Assembly: GCA_947644715.1 (NCBI GenBank)
Contig: CANSAP010000019.1
Span: 1 to 46,642 of the forward strand
DNA length: 46,642 bases
Direction of reading: 5' to 3'
Origin: an uncultured Bacteroidales bacterium
GTDB lineage: Bacteria > Bacteroidota > Bacteroidia > Bacteroidales > Muribaculaceae
The notes under the pieces are model-generated. The model was not told where the DNA came from and searched no databases. It saw only the letters and a program-made list of their open reading frames with translations. Each line of letters starts with the position of its first letter. The stretch's first letter is position 1. The position numbers and the translations under genes are program-made. Positions 6,934-15,893 of the stretch are shown in pieces.

Positions 6934-9405
6934 TTATCGCAGTGAGGCGCCGAGCTGCTTCTCAAGATTGGTGATTACCTTGCGCATCACGGCATCAATC
7001 TGCTTGTCCTGAAGGGTCTTTTCGGGGTCTTGCAGGGTGATGGTGATGGCATAGCTCTTCTTCCCCTCGGGCAGGTGTTCACCTTCGTAGACATCGAAGA
7101 GCTTAACGTCGCGGAGCAGCTTGCGCTCGGAGCCGCGCACGCATTGCAGCACACTGTCGAAGCTCACGCTCTTGTCGAGCAGCAGAGCCAGGTCGCGCAC
7201 CACGGCCTGAGTGCGGGGCAGGTCGGTGAACTGAACGTTGCTCTTAGCAGTCAGGCGCATGATTTCCGGCCATACGATTTCGGCGTAGCAGACCTCCTGC
7301 TCAATGTCGAATCTCTTCAGCTGTTCGCGACGCAGGATGCCGAGCGTGGCCAAGTGATGGCCGTCGCGGGTGTCGATGCTCAGTGAGGCTGAATAGAGCG
7401 GAGTGCTCTCCTGCTTCATTACGAGCATACCGGCGGGGATGCCGAGACGCTCGAAGATGCCGAGCACGGTGGCCTTCAAATCGAAGATGCCGGAGGGAGC
7501 CGCCTGCTGATTCCAGGAGGCCGCGCGCAGATTGCCGGTGAGCCACAGACCCAGACGCATCCCCTCGCTGAAGGGAGCAAGAGGCTTCTCTGTGGTAATG
7601 GCGCTGTCGGGGTTATTGGTATAGACGTTGCCGAACTCATAGAAGCGCAGGTCAGTGGAGCGGCGGTTGATGTTATGCGCAACCGATTCCAGGCCGCCGT
7701 AGAGCAGAGTCTGACGCATTACGCCCAAATCCTGACTCAGCGGGTTCATCAGCTTTATGCAGCGGTCGAGAGGATAAACCTCATTATCAGCGTAATAGGA
7801 GATGGCTGTCAGCGAATTGTTCAGAATCTCGCGGAAGCCCTGGCCCGTGAGCTGACCGGAAATCAGCTCCTGCAGGCGGTAGCTCTCATCGGTCAGAGTG
7901 CGGATGGAGAGAGTGGCGTGCATCTCATCGGTAATCTCCACATTATTATAGCCATAGACGCGGAGAATCTCTTCCACAACGTCGCAGGGGCGCTGCACAT
8001 CCACTCGATAGCGGGGCACTTCCAAGCGAAGCGTGTCCCCCTCGCGGCCGGTGATGGTTATGTCGAGAGAGCGCAGGATGCTCTCAACCTCGTCAGAAGG
8101 TATATGTTTGCCTATCAGGCGATTGCAATAGTCGAGCGACAGCTCCACGGGGAAAGGCTTCACCGGCTCGGGATATACATCCACCGGCTCGCCGCAAATC
8201 TCGCCCCCACCAAGCTCCTTGATGAGCTGAGCGGCCAGCTTGGCTGCGTAGACGGTTATATTGGGGTCAGTGCCGCGCTCATAACGGAAGGAAGCGTCGG
8301 TGCTGAGGCCATGGCGGCGGGCCGTCTTGCGCACACGAGTGGGATTGAACCAGGCGCTCTCGATGAACACATCGGTGGTCTGCTCCGTCACGCCGCTGTC
8401 CAGGCCGCCGAACACACCGGCTATCGCCAGCGGCTTCTCCGTGTCGCAAATCATCAGGTCAGCCTCATTCAGAGTGTGCTCCTTGCCATCAAGGGTAGTG
8501 AACTTGGTACCCTCTTTGCAGGTGCGCACAACGATATGTTCATCCTTCCCCTTGCCAAGGTCGAAGCAATGCAGCGGCTGACCGAGACCGAGCAGAATGA
8601 AGTTAGTGATGTCCACAATATTATTGATGGGGCGCTGACCGGTGGCAAGCAACAGATTCTTCAGCCATTCCGGGCTTTCGGCAACCTTCACTCCGCGCAC
8701 AGTCACCCCGGAATAACGGGGGCATCCCTGCGCATCCTCCACCGTCACCGTGGCCGCACCCTTGTCAGAGTCAGGAGCGAAGTCAGCCACAGCCGGGAGC
8801 ATAACCTCGGCGCCTGCATCGCCATGACGGCGGAGCCAGGCTTTCAGGTCGCGCGCCACACCATAGTGAGAGGCGCCGTCCACACGGTTGGGAGTCAGCT
8901 CCACCTCCAGGCAGAAGTCACTCTCCACCTTGAAATATTCGGCGGCGGGAGTGCCCGGCGCAGCTGCATCCTCCGGGAGCACCATGATGCCGTCATGCGC
9001 AGAGCCGATGCCAATCTCATCCTCGGCACAAATCATGCCGAAGCTCTCCACGCCGCGAATCTTCGATTTCTTAATCTGGAACTCCTTGTCGCCGTCATAG
9101 AGCGTAGTGCCCACGGTAGCCACCACCACGGTCTGACCGGCAGCCACATTGGGCGCGCCGCAGACAATCTGCACCGGTTCGCCTGTGCCCAGGTCGCAGG
9201 TAGTGATATGCAGGTGGTCAGAGTTCGGATGCTCCTCGCAGGTGAGCACCTTGCCGATGACTATGCCGCGCAGACCGCCGCGGATGGTCTCCACCTCCTC
9301 CACCGTGTCGCATTCAAGACCGAGCGAAGTGAGAGCCGCCGCGAGCTCCTTCGGGGTAAGAGAGAAATTAATGTAGCGTTTCAGCCACTTATAAGAGATG
9401 TTCAT
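6934..9405 (-). CDS. pheT: Phenylalanine-tRNA ligase beta subunit
   Basis: The protein (823 aa from MNISYKWLKRYINF) charges tRNA-Phe as an alpha2-beta2 enzyme with PheS, which is not in this window. Visible domains are the N-terminal strand-helix, the EMAP-like tRNA-binding OB fold (about 40-155, VIGKVLTCEEHPNSDHLHITTCDLG), B3/B4 (about 225-390, with INNIVDITNFILLGLGQPLHCFD), B5, the catalytic-like core and a C-terminal anticodon-binding FDX-ACB domain (about 727-823). The reading frame stays open upstream to 9456, but the conserved start at 9405 and the promoter at 9528-9535 support the shorter form. Confidence 0.96.
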   Translation of the reverse strand: MNISYKWLKRYINFSLTPKELAAALTSLGLECDTVEEVETIRGGLRGIVIGKVLTCEEHPNSDHLHITTCDLGTGEPVQIVCGAPNVAAGQTVVVATVGTTLYDGDKEFQIKKSKIRGVESFGMICAEDEIGIGSAHDGIMVLPEDAAAPGTPAAEYFKVESDFCLEVELTPNRVDGASHYGVARDLKAWLRRHGDAGAEVMLPAVADFAPDSDKGAATVTVEDAQGCPRYSGVTVRGVKVAESPEWLKNLLLATGQRPINNIVDITNFILLGLGQPLHCFDLGKGKDEHIVVRTCKEGTKFTTLDGKEHTLNEADLMICDTEKPLAIAGVFGGLDSGVTEQTTDVFIESAWFNPTRVRKTARRHGLSTDASFRYERGTDPNITVYAAKLAAQLIKELGGGEICGEPVDVYPEPVKPFPVELSLDYCNRLIGKHIPSDEVESILRSLDITITGREGDTLRLEVPRYRVDVQRPCDVVEEILRVYGYNNVEITDEMHATLSIRTLTDESYRLQELISGQLTGQGFREILNNSLTAISYYADNEVYPLDRCIKLMNPLSQDLGVMRQTLLYGGLESVAHNINRRSTDLRFYEFGNVYTNNPDSAITTEKPLAPFSEGMRLGLWLTGNLRAASWNQQAAPSGIFDLKATVLGIFERLGIPAGMLVMKQESTPLYSASLSIDTRDGHHLATLGILRREQLKRFDIEQEVCYAEIVWPEIMRLTAKSNVQFTDLPRTQAVVRDLALLLDKSVSFDSVLQCVRGSERKLLRDVKLFDVYEGEHLPEGKKSYAITITLQDPEKTLQDKQIDAVMRKVITNLEKQLGASLR

Positions 9406-9456
9406 AACTTTGCTGACAATAAAAAATTTCAGTGCGAGATTTATGCCATGGAGCAT

Positions 9457-9717
9457 TAATGCTCTGAGAATAAATCGTTTAGCGAAGGAGCCGGACTCGA
9501 AAAGTCACAATGCGCCATATTAGGAAGCAAAATTACAAAAAAAATTCCGAACCCCCGCAACAATCCCCCGGAAACCATCTTCCGCACCCCCTCCCCTCCC
9601 CCTCCTGCGCACCCCTTCATTCCCTCCCCGCACAGAAACCTTCACAGTCAAAAACATGTTATAGAGCATATTTAACCAAAATTAACAGTTGGGGGGGAGA
9701 AATGGCTGATTTCGTTG
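9457..9717. other. Intergenic stretch between divergent pheT and secreted-protein genes
   Basis: No gene is seen. GAGCATTAATGCTC at 9451-9464 is a perfect 14-bp palindrome in the pheT leader. From about 9545 to 9640 the plus strand is strongly pyrimidine-rich (long C and T runs). It is followed by an AT-rich patch (9658-9690) and a run of seven G at 9691-9697. Confidence 0.6.
9528..9535 (-). promoter_or_regulatory. Bacteroidales-type -7 box for pheT-yebC
   Basis: On the minus strand the sequence reads TAATTTTG, an exact match to TAnnTTTG. A TTG lies about 22 nt upstream as a possible -33 element. It is about 125 nt before the pheT start. Confidence 0.5.
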
Positions 9718-9725
9718 TATCTTTG
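9718..9725 (+). promoter_or_regulatory. Bacteroidales-type -7 box for the secreted 1443-aa protein
   Basis: TATCTTTG matches TAnnTTTG exactly. The -33 position falls on the run of seven G (9691-9697) instead of a TTTG, so strength may depend on an activator or on tract length. Transcription from here gives a leader of about 260 nt. Confidence 0.45.
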
Positions 9726-9732
9726 CACCGCC

Positions 9733-9995
9733 TTAGAGATATGATGGTTTAGTTATGCAAAAATGTACATACTAATTTATAAAATATTCTCCAAGACAGC
9801 AACTGCCCGAAGACTGATTTCTTGACACTTTGACTTACCACATCGGAGACTTTAACTGAGACTTTACACCGAGCCAAGAACAAGAACTGACGGACGCTAC
9901 ACCTCGCCGCGCAACCGGGGGGAGTAAAGCCGGGCTTTGATAGACTTAAGAAAGACAAAAATAAATACTTTAACTAACTAAAAAAACTCTTACAA
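9733..9995 (+). other. Long 5-prime leader of the secreted-protein gene
   Basis: About 260 nt without an open frame of note. It contains repeated short motifs of the form gACTTTAACTgAGACTTTACA (9849-9868 area), the near-palindrome AAAGCCGGGCTTT (9926-9938) and an A-rich stretch just before the ATG at 9996. No known riboswitch fold is recognised, and no closer -7 box is seen. Confidence 0.4.
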
Positions 9996-12900
9996 ATGTT
10001 ACGAGAAAAACTAAAGAGCAGGTTCCTCCGACCCCTGCTCCTGCTCGCAGCCCTGTTAGCCCTGTCGCAGACCGCCTCGGCTTGGCAGGGAGCTCGTCTT
10101 GTGGCGTCAGACAAGACGACGATTTTATGCGAATTGGTGACAAATAAACAGGTCATAACCGATGCTCAGTACACTCCTTCAGAGGATATTGAGTGTTATG
10201 TAACCGCCTATGATCCGAATAATGCTCCTGCTACTCAGTGGTATGGCGCAAGCACCGGTCAAAATGAAATCATTACTACCTCGTCACAGTTCGATCTGTC
10301 CTATCTGTCCTATCAGAAAGGGGCATTTACACTCAAGAAGGGTGTGACTTATAAAATGACGGTTACATTTCCCACGGATGGAGAGCCTAAAGCCATAAAG
10401 TTCACCGTAGGAAATTCTTCTGTTGTGGATCCTGACCCGACTCCTTCAGAATACAAGTATTATCTTGCCGGTAGCTGGGATTGGAATAACGGAAAATGTC
10501 AGTTCACCGGTTCAGGTCGTGCCCTTACTTACGAGTTTAAGGATTTTGATTGCTCCAACACGTTTAAGATTAATACCGATTTTGGATCTCAGTGGTATGT
10601 AGTAACAGGCAACAATGTTACCACAATCAAAGAATCCAACAATACCAACATGAAGCTCAAAACGCCTACTTCAGGCGTGCATGACGTTATTTTTACCTTG
10701 AATCTTGGCGAACTCGGCACACCCGTGAGTCTTGATGCCGTTGTTGTTGGCAGTGATGTGCCTGTTACAGGAAAGAAACTCTATCTGCAAGTAGGGCCGT
10801 CCTCAAATTGGATTAAGAGCAACGCAACATTCAGTGTGCAATTTAGCTCAGATGGTCCTCAATATTTCTTCTCCTCAGTGTCCGGAGAGACAAATATTTT
10901 TGTTTGTGAGGCAACTCTGCCCGCCGATTGTTCCAAAGTGAACTTGCATCGTTGGTCTACTGATAAATCAACTTGGTACAATAAGATTGAAAACATTACT
11001 GTTGATACAAGCAAGAATCTGATTATAGTTTGGGATGAGGCTACTACTCACTCCGATGGCTCAAACTGTCATTGGGACACATACATCCCTAAGAATGACA
11101 TTACAAAGGCCGGTCAGGTTTACCTCCTGGCTCCTCAGCTTAACGGTGGTAACATTTCTCCGGAATGGATGATGGAGACTCAGGATAATGGCATAACCTA
11201 CACTCTTTCTAATTTTGCCATGCGTCCCGTGAGCACTACAGGAAATGAGTGTTTAGCCGATTGGCCCACTGTGGTGTGGTATGATGCTGATGGCAATTAC
11301 CATTCCAAGAAGTTTGAGAATATTGCCAATCTTCCCACCGGAACAGGTGATATGCTTCCGGGTTGGGCGTATGCCGCTACCTTTACTCCTGCTTCAGAGT
11401 CTCTTGTCATGACTCCCATGAGCAGCACTTCATTTGACTACAACGGTAAGGATATTCTTCCCTACATCGGCATTCTTGGCCGTAACTTCGTGCAACGTAA
11501 TGAATATAAAACTCCTCTCGGCGACTATTCCAGTGGCGACGAACACCGCATGGGTAACACCAAGCTTGGATGGCAGGAGGCTTATATTCAATATGATGCC
11601 GCCGGTTATCCTTTGCTTGATGACAACCGCCAGGCTTACTATAACACTTATTGGCCTCCCCGCAACAATATCCTTATGCAGGCTGATATCAGCACTGAGT
11701 CCGAGAAGGTTGACCCGCTGAATATCTCTGTGGATGCACTCACTTTCTCTTTGGATGAGCAAAAGGCAATGAGCGGTTCTTTTTGGATGTCTTCACTTAA
11801 GGAACAGGATGAAGATGCTTACTCACAATTGAGTCTGGATGTAAATACAAAGTATTATCGTTATGTGATACCCTCCATGTGGATGCTCGGTGAGTTCAAA
11901 CTGTGGACCGGTTGGGCCGGCTATAAAGCTTCATGGGGTGCTCAGTGGAACTCTCACCTCTATTGGGGTCCCACAGCTGATGCTACGGTAAAGGCAAAGG
12001 AAACCTACTATCCTTCAATCGAAACTTCGACTAAAAACTACAACACCAACAAACAGCGTCTCTATTTCCAAACGATGGAACTGTTTATACCTGTTGATGC
12101 TTCAGCCGAAGGCGCTCAGGCTTCCTCATTTAATTTTGGTGCCGCCCGCCTTTACATGACTGAGGCTGACGGTCAGGCTCAGATTGACTCCAAGACGCTT
12201 GAAATGCATGGTGGCTACTATCCCTCTCTCGGCGTGTTCCCCTCAGGGTATAAGCTGACAGGCTACACTGTAACCCGCTACAAGTATGACCCCAACGCAG
12301 TCGCCGATACCTATCTCCCTTGCGACCGAAACGGAAACACCGGCAACGACGGCGTGGTTGTTGCAAAGACAGGTATCAGTTATTCAAATGCGACAGAATT
12401 TGCAGCCGATTTTGAGAAGGGTGGCGTATTTGAACGTTATGTAGATGATAATCTTTATGCTCCCGGTCTTTACATCTACTCTCTCGATGTTGTGTTTACT
12501 GCAACCGATGGTTCTCAGAAAGTACGTAAATCCAAGGTTTGGAGTCCTTATATTGAAATTCTTGACTCTAAGGTTAACCTTGACCTGAAGTGTGCCCAGC
12601 TCATCGAACTGCCTGCTGATAATAACTTTGGCGGTTACTCTCATGTGACTTATTCCACTACCGGTGACCGTGTGCTTGTAAAGATTGAGGGTGACAAGGT
12701 GACTAAGGCCGGACGCCTGAATGACCTTGTTAGTGCATCTGAGCTTCCCGCTGTCGTGGCTGATATTTATGAGAATACCGGTGCCTGGACTAATATTACT
12801 CTTCTGCGTACTGCCAAACCCTCTCTCTATGTGCAGAATGGTGGTAAGGACTCTGATATTGAGGTGTTCTCTATATCCAAGGATGGTCTTGTGATTGCTG

Positions 12901-14327
12901 ACCTCACTGAGGTTACACCTATTGACGGCTACCGTTATACTTTCTATGACAATGGTACTACATTTGGCGCTCAGGAATTCACTGCATGGTTCCGTGGCAT
13001 GTATTACACAGAAAACGGTGAAGGTCAGACAGCTAAGCCCGATGTGCCTGCCCGCACTACCTATCAGCCTCGTTTCATGCTCCCCGGTTTCCGTGACGGT
13101 GGCATTGGCTTGAGCGGCGCTCAATTTCCTTATGAGGACTCCTTCACCGGCACTCATGACATGTTGAAGGCTGAAGGTGTTTCCGCCTCAACTCACACTG
13201 TTAGCCTCATGGCTACTCTCGGCATAACTCTGCCTAAGATTAGCAAGAACACCGAGGGCCTGCGTGAAGCCGTCTACAATGCTATTGCCATGCAGCTCAG
13301 CCTCGACGGTGCCGCTGCCAAATCGCTTACAGTCAAAGCTGATGAGTCGGTTGACAATGCACTTGTGCAGTACGGTTACCAAAGCCCTTACGATTGGATG
13401 GAGCTTGTTAATCCCAACGCTGCTCTCGAGGAGCGTCAGTGGAAGGCTATCCCCCACTCCTGGAGCCTCGACGGCACTCAGTTCACCGGCGGTATCGAAG
13501 GTGTTACCCCCACCCTCTCTACCATTGATAAGACTCTTGAACTGAATCCCGCATTCTTCGCGCCCACTGTGGAATACTTCAACGCCTACAAGGTGAATGT
13601 ACCCGTAGAGGACAAGGAGAACACTTATGTAACCAAGGTTATGATTCGCTCCGCAAAGGTTAACCACACCGATGCAGAGACCGGCGATGCTGACCGCGTG
13701 GCAGACAATGACTTCATGCCCGTAAATCAGTATAGCGCTTATGTGGCAGTGGCTAAGTCAAACATTGACGACACTCTCTACGAGGGTGACCTCATGAGCA
13801 ATGCAGCCGCCTTGAGTGAAAGTGACCACACGCTGATCTGGACCTCTGACGAGTTCAACTGGTATGCCGAGATGAACGACTTCAAGCCCAACCTGACCGC
13901 TTATCTCAGCTACGCTTATGTGTTCAAGGCTAAACCCGGTCGCACTGATGAGACCTATTTCGTTGGTCTCGAAGGTGACTTCCCCTACATCCGCTATGAC
14001 CGCCGTGCTGCTGCCGGCGAAGCTCCCCGCCGAGTAGCCCCCGGCACAGCTTCAACTACATTGGCTGCCGATGATGATGCGTTCATCTTCACTCCCGTCT
14101 ATAAGGCATTCAGCCTCGACGAGATTCAGACCTCTGTAGAGGGCATCGAAGCCGAAGGTGCAACCATCGTAGTCGGAAAGGGCTTCATCGACCTGATGGG
14201 CGTACAGGGCAATGTATATGCCGCCGATGGCCGCATCGCATACTCCGGTGCTGACCGTGTGGAACTGGCTGCCGGTGTGTATGTTGTGAAGACTGCACGC
14301 GAGACTCTGAAAGTGATTGTGAAGTAA
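9996..14327 (+). CDS. Large secreted multidomain surface protein with type IX-like C-terminal sorting domain
   Basis: The 1443-aa protein has a signal peptide (basic start, LLLLAALLALSQTASA, cleavage near residue 29). At about 150-240 there is a region reminiscent of starch-binding/SusE-type modules (YYLAGSWDWNNGKCQFTGSG), followed by a similar module (KKLYLQVGPSSNW...NLHRW). Long middle regions are beta-rich and unrecognised. The last ~65 residues (VEGIEAEGATIVVGKGFIDL...VYAADGRI...ELAAGVYVVKT...KVIVK) match the layout of type A sorting domains, so export and surface attachment by a type IX system is likely. It is the only plus-strand gene left of 38 kb apart from repeats, and it is visibly AT-richer than its neighbours, which suggests transfer. 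Ligand unknown. Confidence 0.85.
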   Translation: MLREKLKSRFLRPLLLLAALLALSQTASAWQGARLVASDKTTILCELVTNKQVITDAQYTPSEDIECYVTAYDPNNAPATQWYGASTGQNEIITTSSQFDLSYLSYQKGAFTLKKGVTYKMTVTFPTDGEPKAIKFTVGNSSVVDPDPTPSEYKYYLAGSWDWNNGKCQFTGSGRALTYEFKDFDCSNTFKINTDFGSQWYVVTGNNVTTIKESNNTNMKLKTPTSGVHDVIFTLNLGELGTPVSLDAVVVGSDVPVTGKKLYLQVGPSSNWIKSNATFSVQFSSDGPQYFFSSVSGETNIFVCEATLPADCSKVNLHRWSTDKSTWYNKIENITVDTSKNLIIVWDEATTHSDGSNCHWDTYIPKNDITKAGQVYLLAPQLNGGNISPEWMMETQDNGITYTLSNFAMRPVSTTGNECLADWPTVVWYDADGNYHSKKFENIANLPTGTGDMLPGWAYAATFTPASESLVMTPMSSTSFDYNGKDILPYIGILGRNFVQRNEYKTPLGDYSSGDEHRMGNTKLGWQEAYIQYDAAGYPLLDDNRQAYYNTYWPPRNNILMQADISTESEKVDPLNISVDALTFSLDEQKAMSGSFWMSSLKEQDEDAYSQLSLDVNTKYYRYVIPSMWMLGEFKLWTGWAGYKASWGAQWNSHLYWGPTADATVKAKETYYPSIETSTKNYNTNKQRLYFQTMELFIPVDASAEGAQASSFNFGAARLYMTEADGQAQIDSKTLEMHGGYYPSLGVFPSGYKLTGYTVTRYKYDPNAVADTYLPCDRNGNTGNDGVVVAKTGISYSNATEFAADFEKGGVFERYVDDNLYAPGLYIYSLDVVFTATDGSQKVRKSKVWSPYIEILDSKVNLDLKCAQLIELPADNNFGGYSHVTYSTTGDRVLVKIEGDKVTKAGRLNDLVSASELPAVVADIYENTGAWTNITLLRTAKPSLYVQNGGKDSDIEVFSISKDGLVIADLTEVTPIDGYRYTFYDNGTTFGAQEFTAWFRGMYYTENGEGQTAKPDVPARTTYQPRFMLPGFRDGGIGLSGAQFPYEDSFTGTHDMLKAEGVSASTHTVSLMATLGITLPKISKNTEGLREAVYNAIAMQLSLDGAAAKSLTVKADESVDNALVQYGYQSPYDWMELVNPNAALEERQWKAIPHSWSLDGTQFTGGIEGVTPTLSTIDKTLELNPAFFAPTVEYFNAYKVNVPVEDKENTYVTKVMIRSAKVNHTDAETGDADRVADNDFMPVNQYSAYVAVAKSNIDDTLYEGDLMSNAAALSESDHTLIWTSDEFNWYAEMNDFKPNLTAYLSYAYVFKAKPGRTDETYFVGLEGDFPYIRYDRRAAAGEAPRRVAPGTASTTLAADDDAFIFTPVYKAFSLDEIQTSVEGIEAEGATIVVGKGFIDLMGVQGNVYAADGRIAYSGADRVELAAGVYVVKTARETLKVIVK

Positions 14328-14354
14328 TTTCTGCAAACTTTCCCCTATAATTCA

Positions 14355-14384
14355 GGCTGCGGGCGATTGAACCCGCCCGCAGCC
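14355..14384 (+). terminator. Hairpin after the secreted-protein gene
   Basis: GGCTGCGGGCG (14355-14365) pairs perfectly with CGCCCGCAGCC (14374-14384). It lies 28 nt past the stop codon. A T-rich stretch follows at about 14403-14420. Confidence 0.55.
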
Positions 14385-14432
14385 CCCAAGCACAAGAAAT
14401 TAGTTTAAGTTTAATTTTTTATAGTCAAAGCC

Positions 14433-14465
14433 AAGGTGGCTGCGTCGTGATGACGCGGCCACCTT
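14433..14465 (+). terminator. Second hairpin with T run
   Basis: AAGGTGGCTGCGTCA-type arm (14433-14446) pairs with TGACGCGGCCACCTT (14451-14465), then CATTTTCCCC. It probably serves as the main rho-independent terminator of the secreted-protein gene. Confidence 0.65.
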
Positions 14466-14480
14466 CATTTTCCCCGTCCC

Positions 14481-14600
14481 GGGGGTTGCGCCGTGGGGTT
14501 ACGCCTGACGGCGCAACCCCGCGGTTAATAATTGGAATGTCGCTCCGCGACGTAGAAATGTATGGTTGTTAGAGGATGTCATAATCGGGATGTTATCGGG
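14481..14600 (-). repeat. Partial left arm of the REP-like repeat (copy 0)
   Basis: It contains the perfect 13-bp hairpin GGGGTTGCGCCGT (14482-14494) with ACGGCGCAACCCC (14508-14520), then the linker (reverse of CCAATTATTAA) and the small stem CGCTCCGCG. After 14550 it resembles the interior of copies A and B (gaaatgtatggttgtt, then tgttatcgggg) and stops where copy A begins, so it is a truncated unit. Confidence 0.75.
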
Positions 14601-15044
14601 GTTGAAGGCCAACCCCTCGCGGGGTTAGGCTGCGGGTGTTCGACATATCCGGGGGTTACGCCTGGCGGCGCAACCCCGCGGCTAATAATTGGAATGTCGC
14701 TCCGCGACGAAGAAATGTATGGTTGTTTGGGGTGTCATAATTGGGTTGTTATCGGAGGACGTAATCGGGGTAGTTATCGAGGTTGTTATCGGGGTTGTTA
14801 TCGGGGTAGTTATTTGGGATGTTATCGGGGGCGATTGATATTGGGGGGATTTGGTGGTGGTGGTCGGAGGTATTGGAGTGTATTGAAGATTCAATGGGAT
14901 GTGGTAGGCGGGGCGACGAGCTGCGGTGCAAATCGCGTCGCGGAGCGACATACCAATTATTAGCCGGGGGTTGCGCCGTCAGGCGTAACCCCCGGTCATG
15001 TCGGGCGGCCGTGGTGCAACCCCGTGAGGGGTTGGCCTTTAACG
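14601..15044 (+). repeat. REP-like repeat copy A, 444 bp, with inverted arms
   Basis: The left arm (14601-14709) and right arm (14936-15044) are imperfect inverted repeats. Each carries AACCCC-n4-GGGGTT (14611-14626 and 15018-15033), a CCGGGGGTT-type hairpin (right one 14964-14995), a TAATTATTAG-type linker and a GTCGCGGAGCGAC stem. The core between the arms is longer than in copy B because of a 12-bp tandem repeat at 14748-14832. Confidence 0.85.
14748..14832 (+). repeat. 12-bp tandem repeat inside copy A
   Basis: Seven degenerate units of GTTATCGGGGTT begin at 14748, 14761, 14773, 14785, 14797, 14809 and 14821. Copy B has only about two such units and the partial copy about one, so the number varies between copies, as in a minisatellite. 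Confidence 0.85.
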
Positions 15045-15048
15045 GTGA

Positions 15049-15492
15049 TTATTCCCAATCGCTGGGATGCCACATAAGCCCTTGTCTGGCACACAAGGAA
15101 CGGCTTTCTTCAATGAGCGATGTGTGTACGTGATGCGTTTCCTGGTTCACAATATATTCGATGCATTCGCGAATTTGATCTTCACCGATAGAGTGTGCGA
15201 AATAACCCTCATTCCAACCATTGAAATCGCTAAAATCCGGGTTATGCTGCATCCATACGTTGCTGCTCTGTTTTAATTCTTTTACTAAATTTGATAGAGA
15301 AATAGTCGGATGTAAATCAATTAGCATATGCACATGATCGGCTACACCATTAATTCTATAGCACCAGCACTGGCGTTTCTTAAGTACCCCAAACATAAAG
15401 CCATATAAATCGCGTTTGTGTTCACGGGGTATGGAAAGTGTTCGTTGTTTGGTGGAGAAGACTATGTGTAACAGATTTTTTACTTTGCTCAT
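15049..15492 (-). CDS. tnpA: Single-domain Y1 (HUH) transposase, IS200/REP-associated type
   Basis: The 147-aa protein starts MSKVKNLLHIVFSTKQR and is a complete Y1_Tnp domain. The metal-binding HUH motif is His53-Val-His55 (ADHVHMLIDLHP), preceded by the conserved YRINGV strand. The nucleophile is probably Tyr113 with Gln117 (ECIEYIVNQETHH), after WNEGYFAHSIGED. The C terminus WHPSDWE also fits small Bacteroidetes transposases of this type. Such enzymes cut and join single-stranded DNA at hairpins. The frame is open upstream to 15531, but that part is repeat sequence and the ATG at 15492 fits the family. There is no TnpB/IscB partner. The inverted REP-like arms on both sides are its probable substrates. 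Confidence 0.88.
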   Translation of the reverse strand: MSKVKNLLHIVFSTKQRTLSIPREHKRDLYGFMFGVLKKRQCWCYRINGVADHVHMLIDLHPTISLSNLVKELKQSSNVWMQHNPDFSDFNGWNEGYFAHSIGEDQIRECIEYIVNQETHHVHTSLIEESRSLCARQGLMWHPSDWE

Positions 15493-15520
15493 ATCGTTGT
15501 CGTTATTGTGAGTTGGTTTA

Positions 15521-15884
15521 TTGAAGGCCAACCCCTCGCGGGGTTAGGCTGCGGGTGTCCGACATATCCGGGGGTTACGCCCGGCGGCGCAACCCCGCGG
15601 CTAATAATTGGAATGTCGCTCCGCGACGGAGAAATGTATGGTTGTTTGAGGATGTCATAATTGGGTTGTAATCGGGGCTGTTGGTATCGGGGGATTTGGT
15701 GGTGGTTGGAGGTATTGGAGTGTATTGGGATTAAATGGGTTGCGGTAGGCGGGGTGACGAGCTACGGTGCAAATCGCGTCGCGGAGCGACATACCAATTA
15801 TTAGCCGGGGGTTGCGCCGCCGGGCGCAACCCCCGGATTTGTCGGACACCCACAGCCTAACCCCGTGAGGGGTTGACATTCAAC
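15521..15884 (+). repeat. REP-like repeat copy B, 364 bp, with inverted arms
   Basis: The left arm (15521-15628) and right arm (15777-15884) are inverted repeats of each other and direct repeats of the arms of copy A. The right arm holds a perfect 14-bp hairpin CCGGGGGTTGCGCC (15805-15836) and AACCCC-gtga-GGGGTT (15859-15874). These lie just past the pdxB stop codon and could also end the long minus-strand operon. Confidence 0.85.
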
Positions 15885-15893
15885 AGGGGTGGG

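Larger units (their letters stand above)
14481..15884. mobile_element. Composite TnpA/REP locus: partial arm, repeat copy A, Y1 transposase, repeat copy B
   Basis: The order is: partial left arm (14481-14600), full copy A (14601-15044), transposase gene on the minus strand (15049-15492), full copy B (15521-15884). Copies A and B are direct repeats of each other. Within each, the first and last ~108 bp are inverted repeats of one another. The transposase is therefore flanked at close range by the right arm of A and the left arm of B in inverted orientation, 4 nt from its stop codon and 28 nt from its start. The locus ends 9 bp before the pdxB stop codon. Confidence 0.75.

Noticed and set aside
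9406..9456. In-frame N-terminal extension of PheT containing Phe-Phe, possibly a leader peptide
   Set aside because: Only two Phe codons, no terminator between it and pheT, and the family start is clearly at 9405.
7675..9459. 594-aa open frame on the plus strand opposite pheT
   Set aside because: It is the antisense shadow of a conserved GC-rich gene; no family features or promoter.
14562..14963. Open frames across repeat copy A, including a Thr/Pro/Ile repeat peptide on the minus strand
   Set aside because: They arise from the 12-bp tandem repeat and hairpin arms; no start context and no equivalent in copy B.
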